A DNA stretch of 64,000 bases from contig NZ_JAAOEO010000007.1 of the NCBI RefSeq assembly GCF_011393025.1, positions 62,001-126,000 on the forward strand, given 5' to 3'. The translations under genes were made by a program, and so were the position numbers. Source of the stretch: Neobacillus terrae (GTDB lineage Bacteria; Bacillota; Bacilli; Bacillales; Cytobacillaceae). Below are positions 9,160-17,280 of the stretch, piece by piece. Numbering within the stretch: the first letter of the stretch is position 1; each line of letters begins with the position of its first letter. Under the pieces are notes generated by a model, which searched no databases, was not told where the DNA came from, and was given only the letters and a program-made list of their open reading frames with translations.

Positions 9160-9711
9160 ATGAAAAAGTCTTTAACGGTTCGCGATATTGTAATTGCAGG
9201 TGTACTTGGTGCAGTAGCGATTCTTTTAGGGGTAACGCGGCTTGGCTATATTCCTGTACCAACAGCAGCAGGGAATGCAACAATCATGCACATTCCTGCG
9301 ATTATCGGGGGAATTATGCAGGGGCCGGTTGTCGGGCTCATTGTTGGTGCTATTTTTGGAATTTCCTCCTTCTTGAATGCCACGGTTCCTTTATTTAAGG
9401 ATCCATTGGTAGCAATTTTACCACGTTTATTTATTGGTGTTGCAGCATGGCTTGTATATGTTGGACTCCGCCGCAAAAACGAGTACTTTGCAGTATGCGC
9501 TTCAGCATTTATTGGTACCTTGACTAATACAGTTCTTGTTTTAACTATGGCTGTCGTTAGACACTATCTGACTCCAGCAGTTGCCTGGACAGTTGGCATA
9601 ACAAATGGAATACCTGAAGCGATTGTAGGAACAATTGTTACGTTAGCAGTTGTATTGGCTTGGAAACAAATCGGTAAAAACAAAAAATCGAAGATCTCTG
9701 AGGATATGTAG
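9160..9711 (+). CDS. ECF transporter substrate-specific (S) component, PanT-like
   Basis: A 183-residue, roughly six-helix membrane protein of the ECF S-component family. The frame can be read from 9055, but AAGGAGA at 9144 points to ATG 9160 (MKKSLTVRDIV). A short out-of-frame ATG at 9155 overlaps it. The pattern of LGYIPVP, ATIMHIPAIIGGI, GPVVGLIVGAIFG and PLVAILPRLFIG resembles pantothenate/folate-type S components as I remember them, but substrate calls from sequence are weak in this family. Its position beside its own A1-A2-T genes makes this a self-contained importer. Confidence 0.82.
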   Translation: MKKSLTVRDIVIAGVLGAVAILLGVTRLGYIPVPTAAGNATIMHIPAIIGGIMQGPVVGLIVGAIFGISSFLNATVPLFKDPLVAILPRLFIGVAAWLVYVGLRRKNEYFAVCASAFIGTLTNTVLVLTMAVVRHYLTPAVAWTVGITNGIPEAIVGTIVTLAVVLAWKQIGKNKKSKISEDM

Positions 9712-9714
9712 GAT

Positions 9715-10680
9715 ATGCCTAATCAAATCACGGATGTACCTGGAGTAAAAGTGGGGAATAAAGAAAATCAACAGGCATTGACCGGTTGTACAGCCCTCCT
9801 CTTTGAAGACGGTGCAGTCGCTGGTGTGGATGTGAGGGGATCCGCTCCGGGAACACGGGAAACAGATCTTCTCAATCCGGTTAATTTGGTTGATAAAGTG
9901 CATGGGATTTGCTTAAGTGGCGGCAGTGCGTTTGGATTGGATGCTGCTTCAGGCGTGATGCAATTTTTAGAGGAAAAAGGAATTGGCTTAGAAGTCGGTG
10001 TAGCTAAAGTGCCAATTGTCCCGGCTGCGGTCCTGTTCGACCTTGCTTGCGGCAACCCAAAGGTAAGGCCTGATAAAATAATGGGTTATGAAGCAGCAAA
10101 AGTGGCAACGACAGAAAGGTTTAGCACTGGAAACTATGGGGCCGGTTGTGGAGCTACCGTTGGCAAATTGGCCGGTCCCGATTTTTGCATGAAGGGTGGA
10201 CTCGGAAGTGCATCAATCCGCCTGGGAAATGGTGTTGTGATTGGCGCAATTGTTGCCGTCAACCCAGTCGGAGATGTTCGTGACGGTTCTACTCAAAGGA
10301 TCTTAGCAGGACCTTATAAGGATGGGGTGATTAAAGATAGTCTTAAGCTTATCGAACAAAACTATTTTCCTCCTATTCGTGCCGGGTCTAATACGACCAT
10401 TGGAGTGGTGGCGGTGAATGCCGATTTAACGAAAGCGGAGGCAACCAAGGTTGCTCAAATGGCTCAGGATGGGTATGCAAGAACTATTTTTCCAGCCCAT
10501 ACCATGTTTGATGGAGATACCATATTTGCTGTTGCCACCGGAGGGGAAAAGGTACCTGTTGATGTTATTGGCAGCCTAGCAGCGAAGGTCATGGAGAGAG
10601 CAATTATCGATGCGGTGAAATCCGCTGATAGTATAGAAGGAATTACTGCTTATAAAGATTTATTTAATAACGTTGATTGA
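9715..10680 (+). CDS. P1-family peptidase (DmpA/beta-aminopeptidase type)
   Basis: A 321-residue member of the self-processing P1 family (DmpA, BapA). Visible family blocks are TDVPGVKVGN at the N-terminus, LSGGSAFGLDAASGV, GAGCGATVGK, IVAVNPVGDV, and the autocleavage region GSNTTIGVVAVNADLT near residue 235, where an N-terminal nucleophile is released. The C-terminal MFDGDTIFAVATGG block is also typical. Known members cleave amides with N-terminal beta-amino acids or D-amino acids. The gene starts 3 bases after the S component, in the same operon, which suggests it hydrolyses the imported amide or a related derivative (inference). Confidence 0.87.
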   Translation: MPNQITDVPGVKVGNKENQQALTGCTALLFEDGAVAGVDVRGSAPGTRETDLLNPVNLVDKVHGICLSGGSAFGLDAASGVMQFLEEKGIGLEVGVAKVPIVPAAVLFDLACGNPKVRPDKIMGYEAAKVATTERFSTGNYGAGCGATVGKLAGPDFCMKGGLGSASIRLGNGVVIGAIVAVNPVGDVRDGSTQRILAGPYKDGVIKDSLKLIEQNYFPPIRAGSNTTIGVVAVNADLTKAEATKVAQMAQDGYARTIFPAHTMFDGDTIFAVATGGEKVPVDVIGSLAAKVMERAIIDAVKSADSIEGITAYKDLFNNVD

Positions 10681-10726
10681 GGATCAGATTGCATCCAATT
10701 CGAACTATATGAAGGAGTGATACTAC

Positions 10727-12253
10727 TTGAAATCAGTTATGAGCTGGAATGAATGGTCTAACCTTGATGCCATCGGCCTCGCCGATTTGGTTCGGAAGGG
10801 TCAGATTACCCCGAGAGAGGTGGCCCAACAGGTTGCCCTCGCCATCGACGCCTTAAATCCTGCGATCAACTCCATCATTGAGGTCTTCGATGATGCGGTT
10901 AATGACCCTATGAAAGATGGTACGAACCCTGATGGGGCCTTTGCGGGAATACCATTTCTGATGAAGGATCTAGGACCCACTCTTAAAGGGCGCTTGCAGG
11001 AGATGGGTTCTCTGCTGATGCGAGGAAATCGTTCTTCAGCTGATAGCTTCCTAACCACGCGCATCCGCCAAGCCGGTCTCAACATCATTGGGCGGACGAC
11101 AACACCAGAGTTTGGGCTCTGCAGTTCAGCCGAGAATCCAGAGGTCTATATTACGCGAAATCCGTGGAATCTTGACTATACAACCTGCGGCTCTTCTGCT
11201 GGCACGGCAGCTTCAGTTGCGGCCGGAATCATTCCAATTGCACATGCGACTGATGGGGGTGGCTCAATTCGAATTCCCGCGGGTGTGAACGGCAACATTG
11301 GTTTGAAACCGTCCAGGGGTGTCTTATCGGTAGCCCCCTACAGTTCTGACTTGATGGGTGTGGTCTCCGCTCAGGGCTGCCACACACGTACCATACGTGA
11401 CACCGCTGCCTTTGTGGACAGTTGCAGAGGGGGAGCACCTGGCGAGTTCATGCCCTACTGGATGCCGCCGCAGCCTTACTCAGAGCTAATTCGTCGGGAT
11501 CCAAAAAGACTTCGTATCGCCGTTTCACATGAGTGGGGTGATTACCAGTCCACACCACACATTGTTGCTGAATTGGAGCGGGCGGCTGGCTTCCTCGAGG
11601 AACTTGGCCATCACGTCGAGTGGGTTATCCCGGACATTAACTTTCATGCCGCCTACACGGCACAAACCGAGTGCTATATCATGAATTTTTCACAAACAAT
11701 TTCGGGTCTATTGGAGCAAAAAGGCTTGGAAAGGCCGCCTGCCGACCTTATTGAACCGATGTGCATTCGGGTCTGGGAAGAAGGCCGTTTCGCCTCCTAT
11801 TCGCAACGCGCCAAGATGCAGGGGGTGTTCAACGAAACTTCCCGCAGGCTAGCCGCCTTCTTTGAAAACTGGGATATCATCCTTACCCCGACGATGGCCC
11901 TGCCCACACCATTGGTTGGAACGAAGGAGTATCTCACTATCAGTGATAATCCCTCCGTCTCCGACTGGTTCGAAAACCTGTGGCGCATATTCTCTTATAC
12001 TCCGATTGCCAACCTGTGTGGCCTTCCGGGCATCTCGTTACCGATGGCTGAGCTTGAGAACGGGATGCCACTTGGAATTCACGCGCTCACAAGGCAAGGA
12101 GACGATGGATTGCTTCTGCAACTGGGAGCCCAAATCGAGCGCGCACTGGATGGAAAATGGAACCACGGGAGGCGGCCAGCTGTACATGTAACAGAGATTG
12201 ATGCAGCGCCTCAACAACTTTCGTCTATTACAGGTTCCAGGAGACAAGAGTAA
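10727..12253 (+). CDS. Amidase-signature family amidohydrolase
   Basis: A 508-residue amidase. The Ser-cisSer-Lys triad is visible: Lys in PFLMKDLGPT (about residue 79), and the CGSSAGTAASVAAG and DGGGSIRIPA blocks around residues 150-185. It starts at TTG 10727 with GAAGGAG eight to nine bases upstream. It cleaves a carboxamide, and with an importer and a P1 peptidase upstream it is a candidate for the pantothenate-hydrolysing step (inference). The coding sequence looks clearly richer in G and C (many GCC, CTG, CGC codons) than the genes on either side, a possible sign of recent acquisition. Confidence 0.9.
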   Translation: MKSVMSWNEWSNLDAIGLADLVRKGQITPREVAQQVALAIDALNPAINSIIEVFDDAVNDPMKDGTNPDGAFAGIPFLMKDLGPTLKGRLQEMGSLLMRGNRSSADSFLTTRIRQAGLNIIGRTTTPEFGLCSSAENPEVYITRNPWNLDYTTCGSSAGTAASVAAGIIPIAHATDGGGSIRIPAGVNGNIGLKPSRGVLSVAPYSSDLMGVVSAQGCHTRTIRDTAAFVDSCRGGAPGEFMPYWMPPQPYSELIRRDPKRLRIAVSHEWGDYQSTPHIVAELERAAGFLEELGHHVEWVIPDINFHAAYTAQTECYIMNFSQTISGLLEQKGLERPPADLIEPMCIRVWEEGRFASYSQRAKMQGVFNETSRRLAAFFENWDIILTPTMALPTPLVGTKEYLTISDNPSVSDWFENLWRIFSYTPIANLCGLPGISLPMAELENGMPLGIHALTRQGDDGLLLQLGAQIERALDGKWNHGRRPAVHVTEIDAAPQQLSSITGSRRQE

Positions 12254-12451
12254 GGAAAGGAACTAAAAGGCCATTATGGGCCTGCGCGTTAAAGAAACCT
12301 GGATAAGTTGTAAAAAGGGGTCTAGAAAGCAAAGCAAGTCGCAAAAAAACAGATACTAGTAAATTTCAAAACTACTTGTTTCCTGTTTTACAGGTCAGTT
12401 GGATGCGATTCCAAACCATTTTTGTAAAAAATCCAAGTAGATAATTTTAAG

Positions 12452-12493
12452 CAACCGTACAGTGATGTATTCACTCGTACGGTTTTTCTTTTT
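12452..12493 (+). terminator. Rho-independent terminator after the amidase
   Basis: Stem AACCGTAC-AGTGA / TCACTCGTACGGTT with one bulge, followed by a long T-run. The remaining sequence from 12254 to 12649 holds no gene that I can support; the etfB promoter probably lies between 12500 and 12640. Confidence 0.85.
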
Positions 12494-12649
12494 TTTGCTT
12501 TACATTGGCAACATTATTATAGGTTTTTGTAAGAAATTTCGAATGTAAGAACATCTCTTTTAATAAAGTAAATGTAGACGGGCGTAAAAAGGCTTTTTAG
12601 CCGAAAACTTGCGGTAAGTTAACATGTGCTTTTAATAGGGAGGGGTAAA

Positions 12650-13477
12650 ATGCTGCATATTGTAGCCTGTATCAAGCAAGTACCTGATACCAAAATTATC
12701 AAGATGAATCCAAAAACAAACACGATGGATCGCAGGACGGCGCCTGCGATATTGAATCCGTATGACGCTCATGCTGTGGAAGAGGCCGTTCGCCTAAAGG
12801 AACGGTACGGAGGCATCGTATCTGTTTTAACGATGGGACCGCCTCCAGCGGTTAGCGCGATTAAAAAGTGTGTTGAAATCGGAGCTGATGAGGGCTACTT
12901 AATCACGGACCGCCGGTTTGCGGGTGCCGATACTTTGGCCACGAGCTATGCACTTTCAAAGGCGCTAGACAAAATTGCAAAACAACAGCCTATTGATTTG
13001 GTCATTTGCGGAAAAATGTCCATCGATGGTGATACTGGGCAAGTCGGGCCTGGAATAGCAAGAAGGCTTGATATTCCACCTTTGACTTCTGTGAACAAAG
13101 TGGTGGAAATCAACCAAGAAGAAGGGTACGCCATTGTCCACCGCAAGCTTGAAGATGGTTTTGAAGTGGTGCGATCCACATTGCCGTGCATGTTTTCTGT
13201 TGAAAAAACAATCAATGAAGTGCCATATTCTCCGCTGCCAAACGTGATAAGAGCTGCCAGATATAAACCGCATATTTGGTCTGTTGACGACCTGGAAGAG
13301 GTAGATATCAAGCAGCTTGGTTTGAAGGGATCCCCAACTATTGTCTCTAGAGTATGGGCTCCGCAAAAACCGGCAGGGGGAACGTTCCTTGAAGGAAACC
13401 CTGCAGCACAAGTAGACCAATTGCTTTCTGTCCTGCTTGAAAAGAAAGAACTGTTTGAAACAAAGGAGGAAATTTAA
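12650..13477 (+). CDS. etfB: Electron transfer flavoprotein beta subunit
   Basis: A 275-residue EtfB. It starts at ATG 12650 behind AGGGAGGGG; an in-frame ATG at 12626 lacks a ribosome binding site. The N-terminus HIVACIKQVPDTK, the ILNPYDAHAVEEAVRLKE block and the nucleotide-binding ICGKMSIDGDTGQVGPG motif (about residues 115-131) are diagnostic. The GDTGQVGP form of that loop reminds me of FixA/bifurcating-type Etfs, but this is only a motif impression. It pairs with etfA directly downstream. No acyl-CoA dehydrogenase, FixC or Etf-quinone reductase gene is adjacent. Confidence 0.92.
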   Translation: MLHIVACIKQVPDTKIIKMNPKTNTMDRRTAPAILNPYDAHAVEEAVRLKERYGGIVSVLTMGPPPAVSAIKKCVEIGADEGYLITDRRFAGADTLATSYALSKALDKIAKQQPIDLVICGKMSIDGDTGQVGPGIARRLDIPPLTSVNKVVEINQEEGYAIVHRKLEDGFEVVRSTLPCMFSVEKTINEVPYSPLPNVIRAARYKPHIWSVDDLEEVDIKQLGLKGSPTIVSRVWAPQKPAGGTFLEGNPAAQVDQLLSVLLEKKELFETKEEI

Positions 13478-14500
13478 TTGGATTTCCAGGATTACAAAGG
13501 TGTTTGGGTATTCATTGAACAAAAGGATGGAGAGGTTGCTTCCGTATCTCTTGAATTATTGGGTGCCGGAAGAAAGCTGGCGGATAAACGTGGAGTGGAA
13601 TTGGCTGGTATTTTAATCGGGGAAAACGTTAAGAATTTAACCAAAACCTTATTTGAATATGGTGCAGATACAGTTTATGTGTATGACCAACCCATCTTTA
13701 AACATTACCGAACTGAAACCTATATGAAGGCGCTGCTGGAATGCACGGAAAAACATAAACCAGAAATTATACTCTACGGGGCCACCTCAACAGGAAAAGA
13801 CCTGGCAAGTGCGGTAGCGACCGATATGCCGACAGGTTTGACGGCGGATACGACGGAGTTGGATGTGGAAGAGGATACTGGGCTCCTATTGGCGAGCAGG
13901 CCGGCATTTGGCGGAAATATTATGGCGACCATCTTATGTAAAAAATACCGGCCGCAAATGGCGACAGTCCGAGCCAAAGTCATGAAGGCGCTTCCGCCCG
14001 AACCAGGCAGAATAGGCAAGGTGGTTGAAGAAACAATCTCTCTAAAGGAAGAAGATATTCGGACCAAAGTCTTGGAAATTGTAAAGGAAACTGTAAAGAA
14101 AGTAAGAATCGATGAGGCGGACATCATTGTGGCTGGCGGAAAAGGATTAGGAAGCTACGAGGGATTTCAGTTAGTACACCAATTGGCGGAAACTCTTGGA
14201 GGAGCGGTTGGTGCCAGCAGGGATGTGGTGGAGGCTGGCTGGATCGACCATCCTCATCAGGTCGGGCAAACTGGGGTAACGGTAACGCCAAAAATTTATT
14301 TTGCGATTGGAATATCCGGTGCGATTCAGCATATTGTGGGAATGAAAAATTCCGGTTTAATTATTGCGATTAATAAGGACAAAGAAGCTCCCATTTTTCA
14401 GACCTGTCACTATGGAATTGTTGGCGATGCCTTTGAAGTAGTTCCTATACTAATCGAACAGTTTAAAAAGGCTATTTCTAGAGACAAGGTAATTAAATGA
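13478..14500 (+). CDS. etfA: Electron transfer flavoprotein alpha subunit
   Basis: A 340-residue EtfA starting at TTG 13478, directly after the etfB stop, with AAAGGAGG spaced eight bases upstream. The C-terminal FAD domain is clear: GGKGLGSYEGFQLV near residue 218, GAVGASRDVVEAGW, HQVGQTGVTVTP, YFAIGISGAIQH and INKDKEAPIF. With EtfB it forms a soluble electron carrier for flavin dehydrogenases. A link to the upstream cluster is suggested only by proximity; branched-chain acyl-CoA oxidation would be one use. Confidence 0.93.
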   Translation: MDFQDYKGVWVFIEQKDGEVASVSLELLGAGRKLADKRGVELAGILIGENVKNLTKTLFEYGADTVYVYDQPIFKHYRTETYMKALLECTEKHKPEIILYGATSTGKDLASAVATDMPTGLTADTTELDVEEDTGLLLASRPAFGGNIMATILCKKYRPQMATVRAKVMKALPPEPGRIGKVVEETISLKEEDIRTKVLEIVKETVKKVRIDEADIIVAGGKGLGSYEGFQLVHQLAETLGGAVGASRDVVEAGWIDHPHQVGQTGVTVTPKIYFAIGISGAIQHIVGMKNSGLIIAINKDKEAPIFQTCHYGIVGDAFEVVPILIEQFKKAISRDKVIK

Positions 14501-14515
14501 GTGTTGTAATGAAAT

Positions 14516-14562
14516 AAAAAAGGATAGATAGAGCATATTATTCTGCTCATCTATCCTTTTTA
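14516..14562. terminator. Bidirectional hairpin terminator after etfA
   Basis: AAAAGGATAGATAGAGCA pairs with TGCTCATCTATCCTTTT, with A and T runs on the two sides. It is nearly identical to the hairpins at 1345-1385 and 22461-22506 and belongs to the transporter remnant just beyond it. Confidence 0.85.
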
Positions 14563-14572
14563 TTTTGAAGTT

Positions 14573-14699
14573 TTAAGCTCCAATTTTATCTTCAACTGCA
14601 GCCTGTTTCGCCGACTGCTTTTGCTTCTTTTTTACGAAATAGATACTGGCAACAATCAGTACAATTCCTAAAAACAAGAGTTTCGTAAAGGGTTCATTC
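14573..14699 (-). pseudogene. 3' remnant of an EamA/DMT transporter
   Basis: Minus-strand translation gives NEPFTKLLFLGIVLIVASIY followed by FVKKKQKQSAKQAA and EDKIGA, stop at 14573. This matches the last 40 residues of the intact transporter at 22515-23411 with few changes. Homology stops abruptly at about 14700, where unrelated sequence begins, so only the C-terminus and its terminator are left. Confidence 0.87.
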
Positions 14700-14791
14700 T
14701 TAAAGCATTTCAACTTAGCTAAAGAATAACTATGCAAAATTTAAAGCAGTATTAAACATCACAAGGCCTTGATATGTTGAAAATATTAACG

Positions 14792-14832
14792 AAGAGGGTT
14801 GTCCTGCGGACTTGTGGGAACCCTCTTTTTTC
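14792..14832 (+). terminator. Inverted repeat with T-run
   Basis: AAGAGGGTT and AACCCTCTT flank a GC-rich loop, followed by a T-run on the plus strand. It lies at the 3' end of the minus-strand yfkM-like gene, so it may serve both strands, though the T-run favours plus-strand transcripts. Confidence 0.6.
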
Positions 14833-14860
14833 ATAAATAGTCTCAAAGAGACTAAAATTT

Positions 14861-15373
14861 TTATTTTGCTAATAGTTTTAGCGCTTCACGATTAAATGCG
14901 GGGATATCATCTGGAAAACGACTAGTTACTATATTATTGCTTATCACTACTTCTTCATCTTTGTAGTTAGCGCCTGCATTTTTTAAATCGTTACGAATAG
15001 ATTTAAAACCAGTTATGTCGACGCCTTTTAATAGGTCTGTATCGATTAACACTTGTGGTCCATGGCAAATAGCAAAAACTGGTTTGCCTTCTTGTATAAA
15101 TGCTTTTGCGAATTCACCAAATCGGTCGTCTTCACGCAATAAATCAGGAGAAAAACCACCTGGGATAAGCAAAGCATCAAAGTCTGAAGGATTTACTTCA
15201 TCGATGGTTCTTTCAATTTTTACGGTTGCGCCTTTTTTACCAGTAACTTCATTTCCTGCATGTTTATCAATCGTAATCACTTGATGACCGGCATCTTTAA
15301 ATGCTTGTGCTGGTTCTGTAAATTCGACATCTTCAAATAAATTGGTTATAAGTGCAGCAATTTTTTTGCCCAT
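14861..15373 (-). CDS. yfkM: DJ-1/PfpI-family general stress protein (YfkM/GSP18-like)
   Basis: A 170-residue protein, the usual length for B. subtilis YfkM. It starts at ATG 15373 with AAGGAGG nine bases upstream; a longer frame to 15595 has no translation signal. The DJ-1 fold features are visible: ALITNLFEDVEFTEP with the conserved Glu, ALLIPGGFSPDLLR, and the nucleophile elbow AICHGPQ with Cys103-His104. Family members protect against carbonyl or protein damage, some as glyoxalases or deglycases. It is co-directional with a second DJ-1 gene and both lie divergent from an HxlR regulator. Confidence 0.9.
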   Translation of the reverse strand: MGKKIAALITNLFEDVEFTEPAQAFKDAGHQVITIDKHAGNEVTGKKGATVKIERTIDEVNPSDFDALLIPGGFSPDLLREDDRFGEFAKAFIQEGKPVFAICHGPQVLIDTDLLKGVDITGFKSIRNDLKNAGANYKDEEVVISNNIVTSRFPDDIPAFNREALKLLAK

Positions 15374-15482
15374 ACTAAAAAACCTCCTTGTTATCGTAAA
15401 AACAAAACTGGGACAGAAATACTTCTTTAATGAAGAGGGTTCGGAATTTATCTCCGAACCACTCTTACCAACGAAAAGGTGA

Positions 15483-16001
15483 CTAACGTAATGCATTAAC
15501 AAGCGCTTTTCCAAATTCTTTGGCACCATCTGGACCATCGCCAGTAATAATATCATCATGGGCAACAACATGTTTTTCAACATATTTAACATCAATAGCT
15601 TTCAATTCGTTCTTTTGTACATCTACTGGATAGCAAGTGGCTTCTCTTCCAGAAAGCAAACCAGTTTTAGCAACCGTAACAGCCCCTGCACAAATCCCTG
15701 TTACGAGAACTTTTTCGTTATAAGCTTGTTTCAGAAAGCCTTGTAATTCTTGATTTCCCCAAAGATGATCGTTTGTACCAGATCCTCCGATTACAGATAT
15801 AACATCATAATTAGATGGAGATACTTCTGAAAAGATAACCTTTGCAGTTGCTTTACCTTCATAGTCGCCTGTGATTTCACCTGTTACTGTGCTGGCGATT
15901 GTTACTTCAATCGCTGCATTCTCGAGTTCTTCTTTTGGCTGGAATAACTCATCTTCATTAAATCGTTCTGGTGGTATGATTAAGAGTGCTTTTTTACTCA
16001 T
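15483..16001 (-). CDS. DJ-1/PfpI-family protein
   Basis: A 172-residue protein from ATG 16001, with GAGGAGG nine bases upstream. It has the SVIGGSGTNDHLWG loop and the nucleophile elbow VTGICAGAV with Cys104. Its sequence is clearly different from the neighbouring YfkM-like protein, so the pair is not a recent duplication. The divergent HxlR-type gene 145 bases away is the likely regulator, which would make this an electrophile or carbonyl stress response unit (inference). Confidence 0.87.
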   Translation of the reverse strand: MSKKALLIIPPERFNEDELFQPKEELENAAIEVTIASTVTGEITGDYEGKATAKVIFSEVSPSNYDVISVIGGSGTNDHLWGNQELQGFLKQAYNEKVLVTGICAGAVTVAKTGLLSGREATCYPVDVQKNELKAIDVKYVEKHVVAHDDIITGDGPDGAKEFGKALVNALR

Positions 16002-16114
16002 TATATTTTTCCTCCTCAAAATTGAAAAAGATTTGCCGTCATGACTATTTCATTTTAATGCTTACTTTTCAAACCGTGAAGAATGCACTTTTTTGTAAGG
16101 AGGTTACAAATACG

Positions 16115-16132
16115 TTACTATTATATAAGTAA
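16115..16132. promoter_or_regulatory. Candidate HxlR operator in the divergent promoter region
   Basis: TTACTATTATATAAGTAA is an imperfect palindrome with TTACT and AGTAA ends, 14 bases before the HxlR gene start. HxlR/YodB-type regulators are known to bind TACT-N6-AGTA-like sites. The placement over a probable -10 region suits autorepression. Confidence 0.5.
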
Positions 16133-16146
16133 GGGGGTAAACACTC

Positions 16147-16527
16147 ATGTCCGATACATTAAGAGAAGAAATAAAAGAAAAGATATTAAATGGTGATTTT
16201 AATTGTGAAAAGGAACTCACCTTATCGATTATTAGCGGAAAATGGAAGATTGTGATTTTGTGGCACTTAGGCGTAGAAGGACCGCATCGATTTAGTGATC
16301 TCCAAAGACTTTTCCCTAAAATTTCACATAAAATTTTAGCCAATCAGCTGCACGAATTAATGGAGGATGGAATTGTTCATAGAGAAGTTTATCCTGAAGT
16401 TCCGCCAAAGGTCGAATATTCGATGACGGAACTTGGAATGACTTTACTTCCCATCGTGGAAATGATGTATGATTGGGGAAAGAAACGGATAGAAGAGTTT
16501 AAAAAAGAAATCGATATATCACAATGA
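16147..16527 (+). CDS. HxlR-family transcriptional regulator
   Basis: A 126-residue winged-helix protein. The HxlR pattern is plain: [40 protein letters not shown], then a wing and YSMTELG. Cys20 sits just before the domain, the position of the redox- or electrophile-sensing Cys in YodB/CatR-type relatives. It starts at ATG 16147 behind AAGGGGGT. It is divergent from the two DJ-1/PfpI genes and probably represses them and itself. Confidence 0.9.
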   Translation: MSDTLREEIKEKILNGDFNCEKELTLSIISGKWKIVILWHLGVEGPHRFSDLQRLFPKISHKILANQLHELMEDGIVHREVYPEVPPKVEYSMTELGMTLLPIVEMMYDWGKKRIEEFKKEIDISQ

Positions 16528-16543
16528 TAATTTCCTTATCATG

Positions 16544-16575
16544 AAAAGGGAGCCTCAAGAGGTTCCCTTTTTCGT
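16544..16575 (+). terminator. Terminator after the HxlR gene
   Basis: AAAGGGAGCCTC and GAGGTTCCCTTT form a stem with loop AA, followed by a T-run. Confidence 0.82.
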
Positions 16576-16821
16576 ACTAAATAAATGAAAATTTGCTTCA
16601 GTAACAATTCCCTATTTATTTTTTCTGCAATTCTTATATAAAGGTGGACACATGAGGACGAAGAAATTTCTAGAATAAAAAGTTAAAATTCGAAAGGAAA
16701 GAGAGGGTGCGTAAAAACCTTAATTTATATATTTCCAAAGCCGATAATAAAACAATAGGAAATTAAAATTGCAGAAGTAAAACTAATCAATGTTTTGGGG
16801 TTCATTAATGAAAAATTTAAT

Positions 16822-16974
16822 ATGATTCTATCTGAGCAAGCATGGAAGTGGATTGACAAAACAGATGATTCTCTTTTGATTAAAGCTTTACTGGTAAAGT
16901 TAATAATTGACGATGCGAAAGATCTTAAACATGTAAAATCTCATCCTCGCGCACCTGCTCAGGCGGGACAATGA
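16822..16974 (+). CDS. Possible 50-residue ORF or gene remnant
   Basis: A frame reading MILSEQAWKWIDKTDDSLL then IKALLVKLIIDDAKDLKH is open and has protein-like composition, ending at 16974. It can be read in frame back to about 16760 without a good start codon. No ribosome binding site is visible. I do not recognise the family. It may be the decayed end of an older gene. Confidence 0.3.
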   Translation: MILSEQAWKWIDKTDDSLLIKALLVKLIIDDAKDLKHVKSHPRAPAQAGQ

Positions 16975-17127
16975 CTTTTTGAACCAGTTTTCTCACCTTT
17001 CTGATGAATAATAAATTCTTATTTTCATATCTACTACTCTATTATTTATTCTTTATAATAGATAGTATAAAAGTAGTAGTAAATATTTTACAGACTCAAA
17101 TTCAAGTTAATTAATATTAGACAGAAA

Positions 17128-17280
17128 ATGAAGTATGCGGATTATCTGAAGGCGTCACTGGGAAACCAACAATCAGCTTCTATAATTGCATGTATGTACA
17201 TTTGGACTTGTCATAAGCAGTTTACAGGAGTGGAAAAACCTAAGCATGATTGGACTATTGATGAGATTGTTCCTATATAA
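17128..17280 (+). CDS. Possible 50-residue ORF or gene remnant
   Basis: MKYADYLKASLGNQQSASII followed by ACMYIWTCHKQFTG reads like real protein and ends at TAA 17280. No good ribosome binding site precedes the ATG. I do not recognise it. Together with the ORF at 16822 it suggests that 16580-17390 holds debris of former genes; nothing else was supported there. Confidence 0.3.
   Translation: MKYADYLKASLGNQQSASIIACMYIWTCHKQFTGVEKPKHDWTIDEIVPI

Noticed and set aside
15374-15595. Longer N-terminus for the YfkM-like protein
   Set aside because: The extra 74 residues have no homology to the family, and ATG 15373 has a strong AAGGAGG and matches the known family length.
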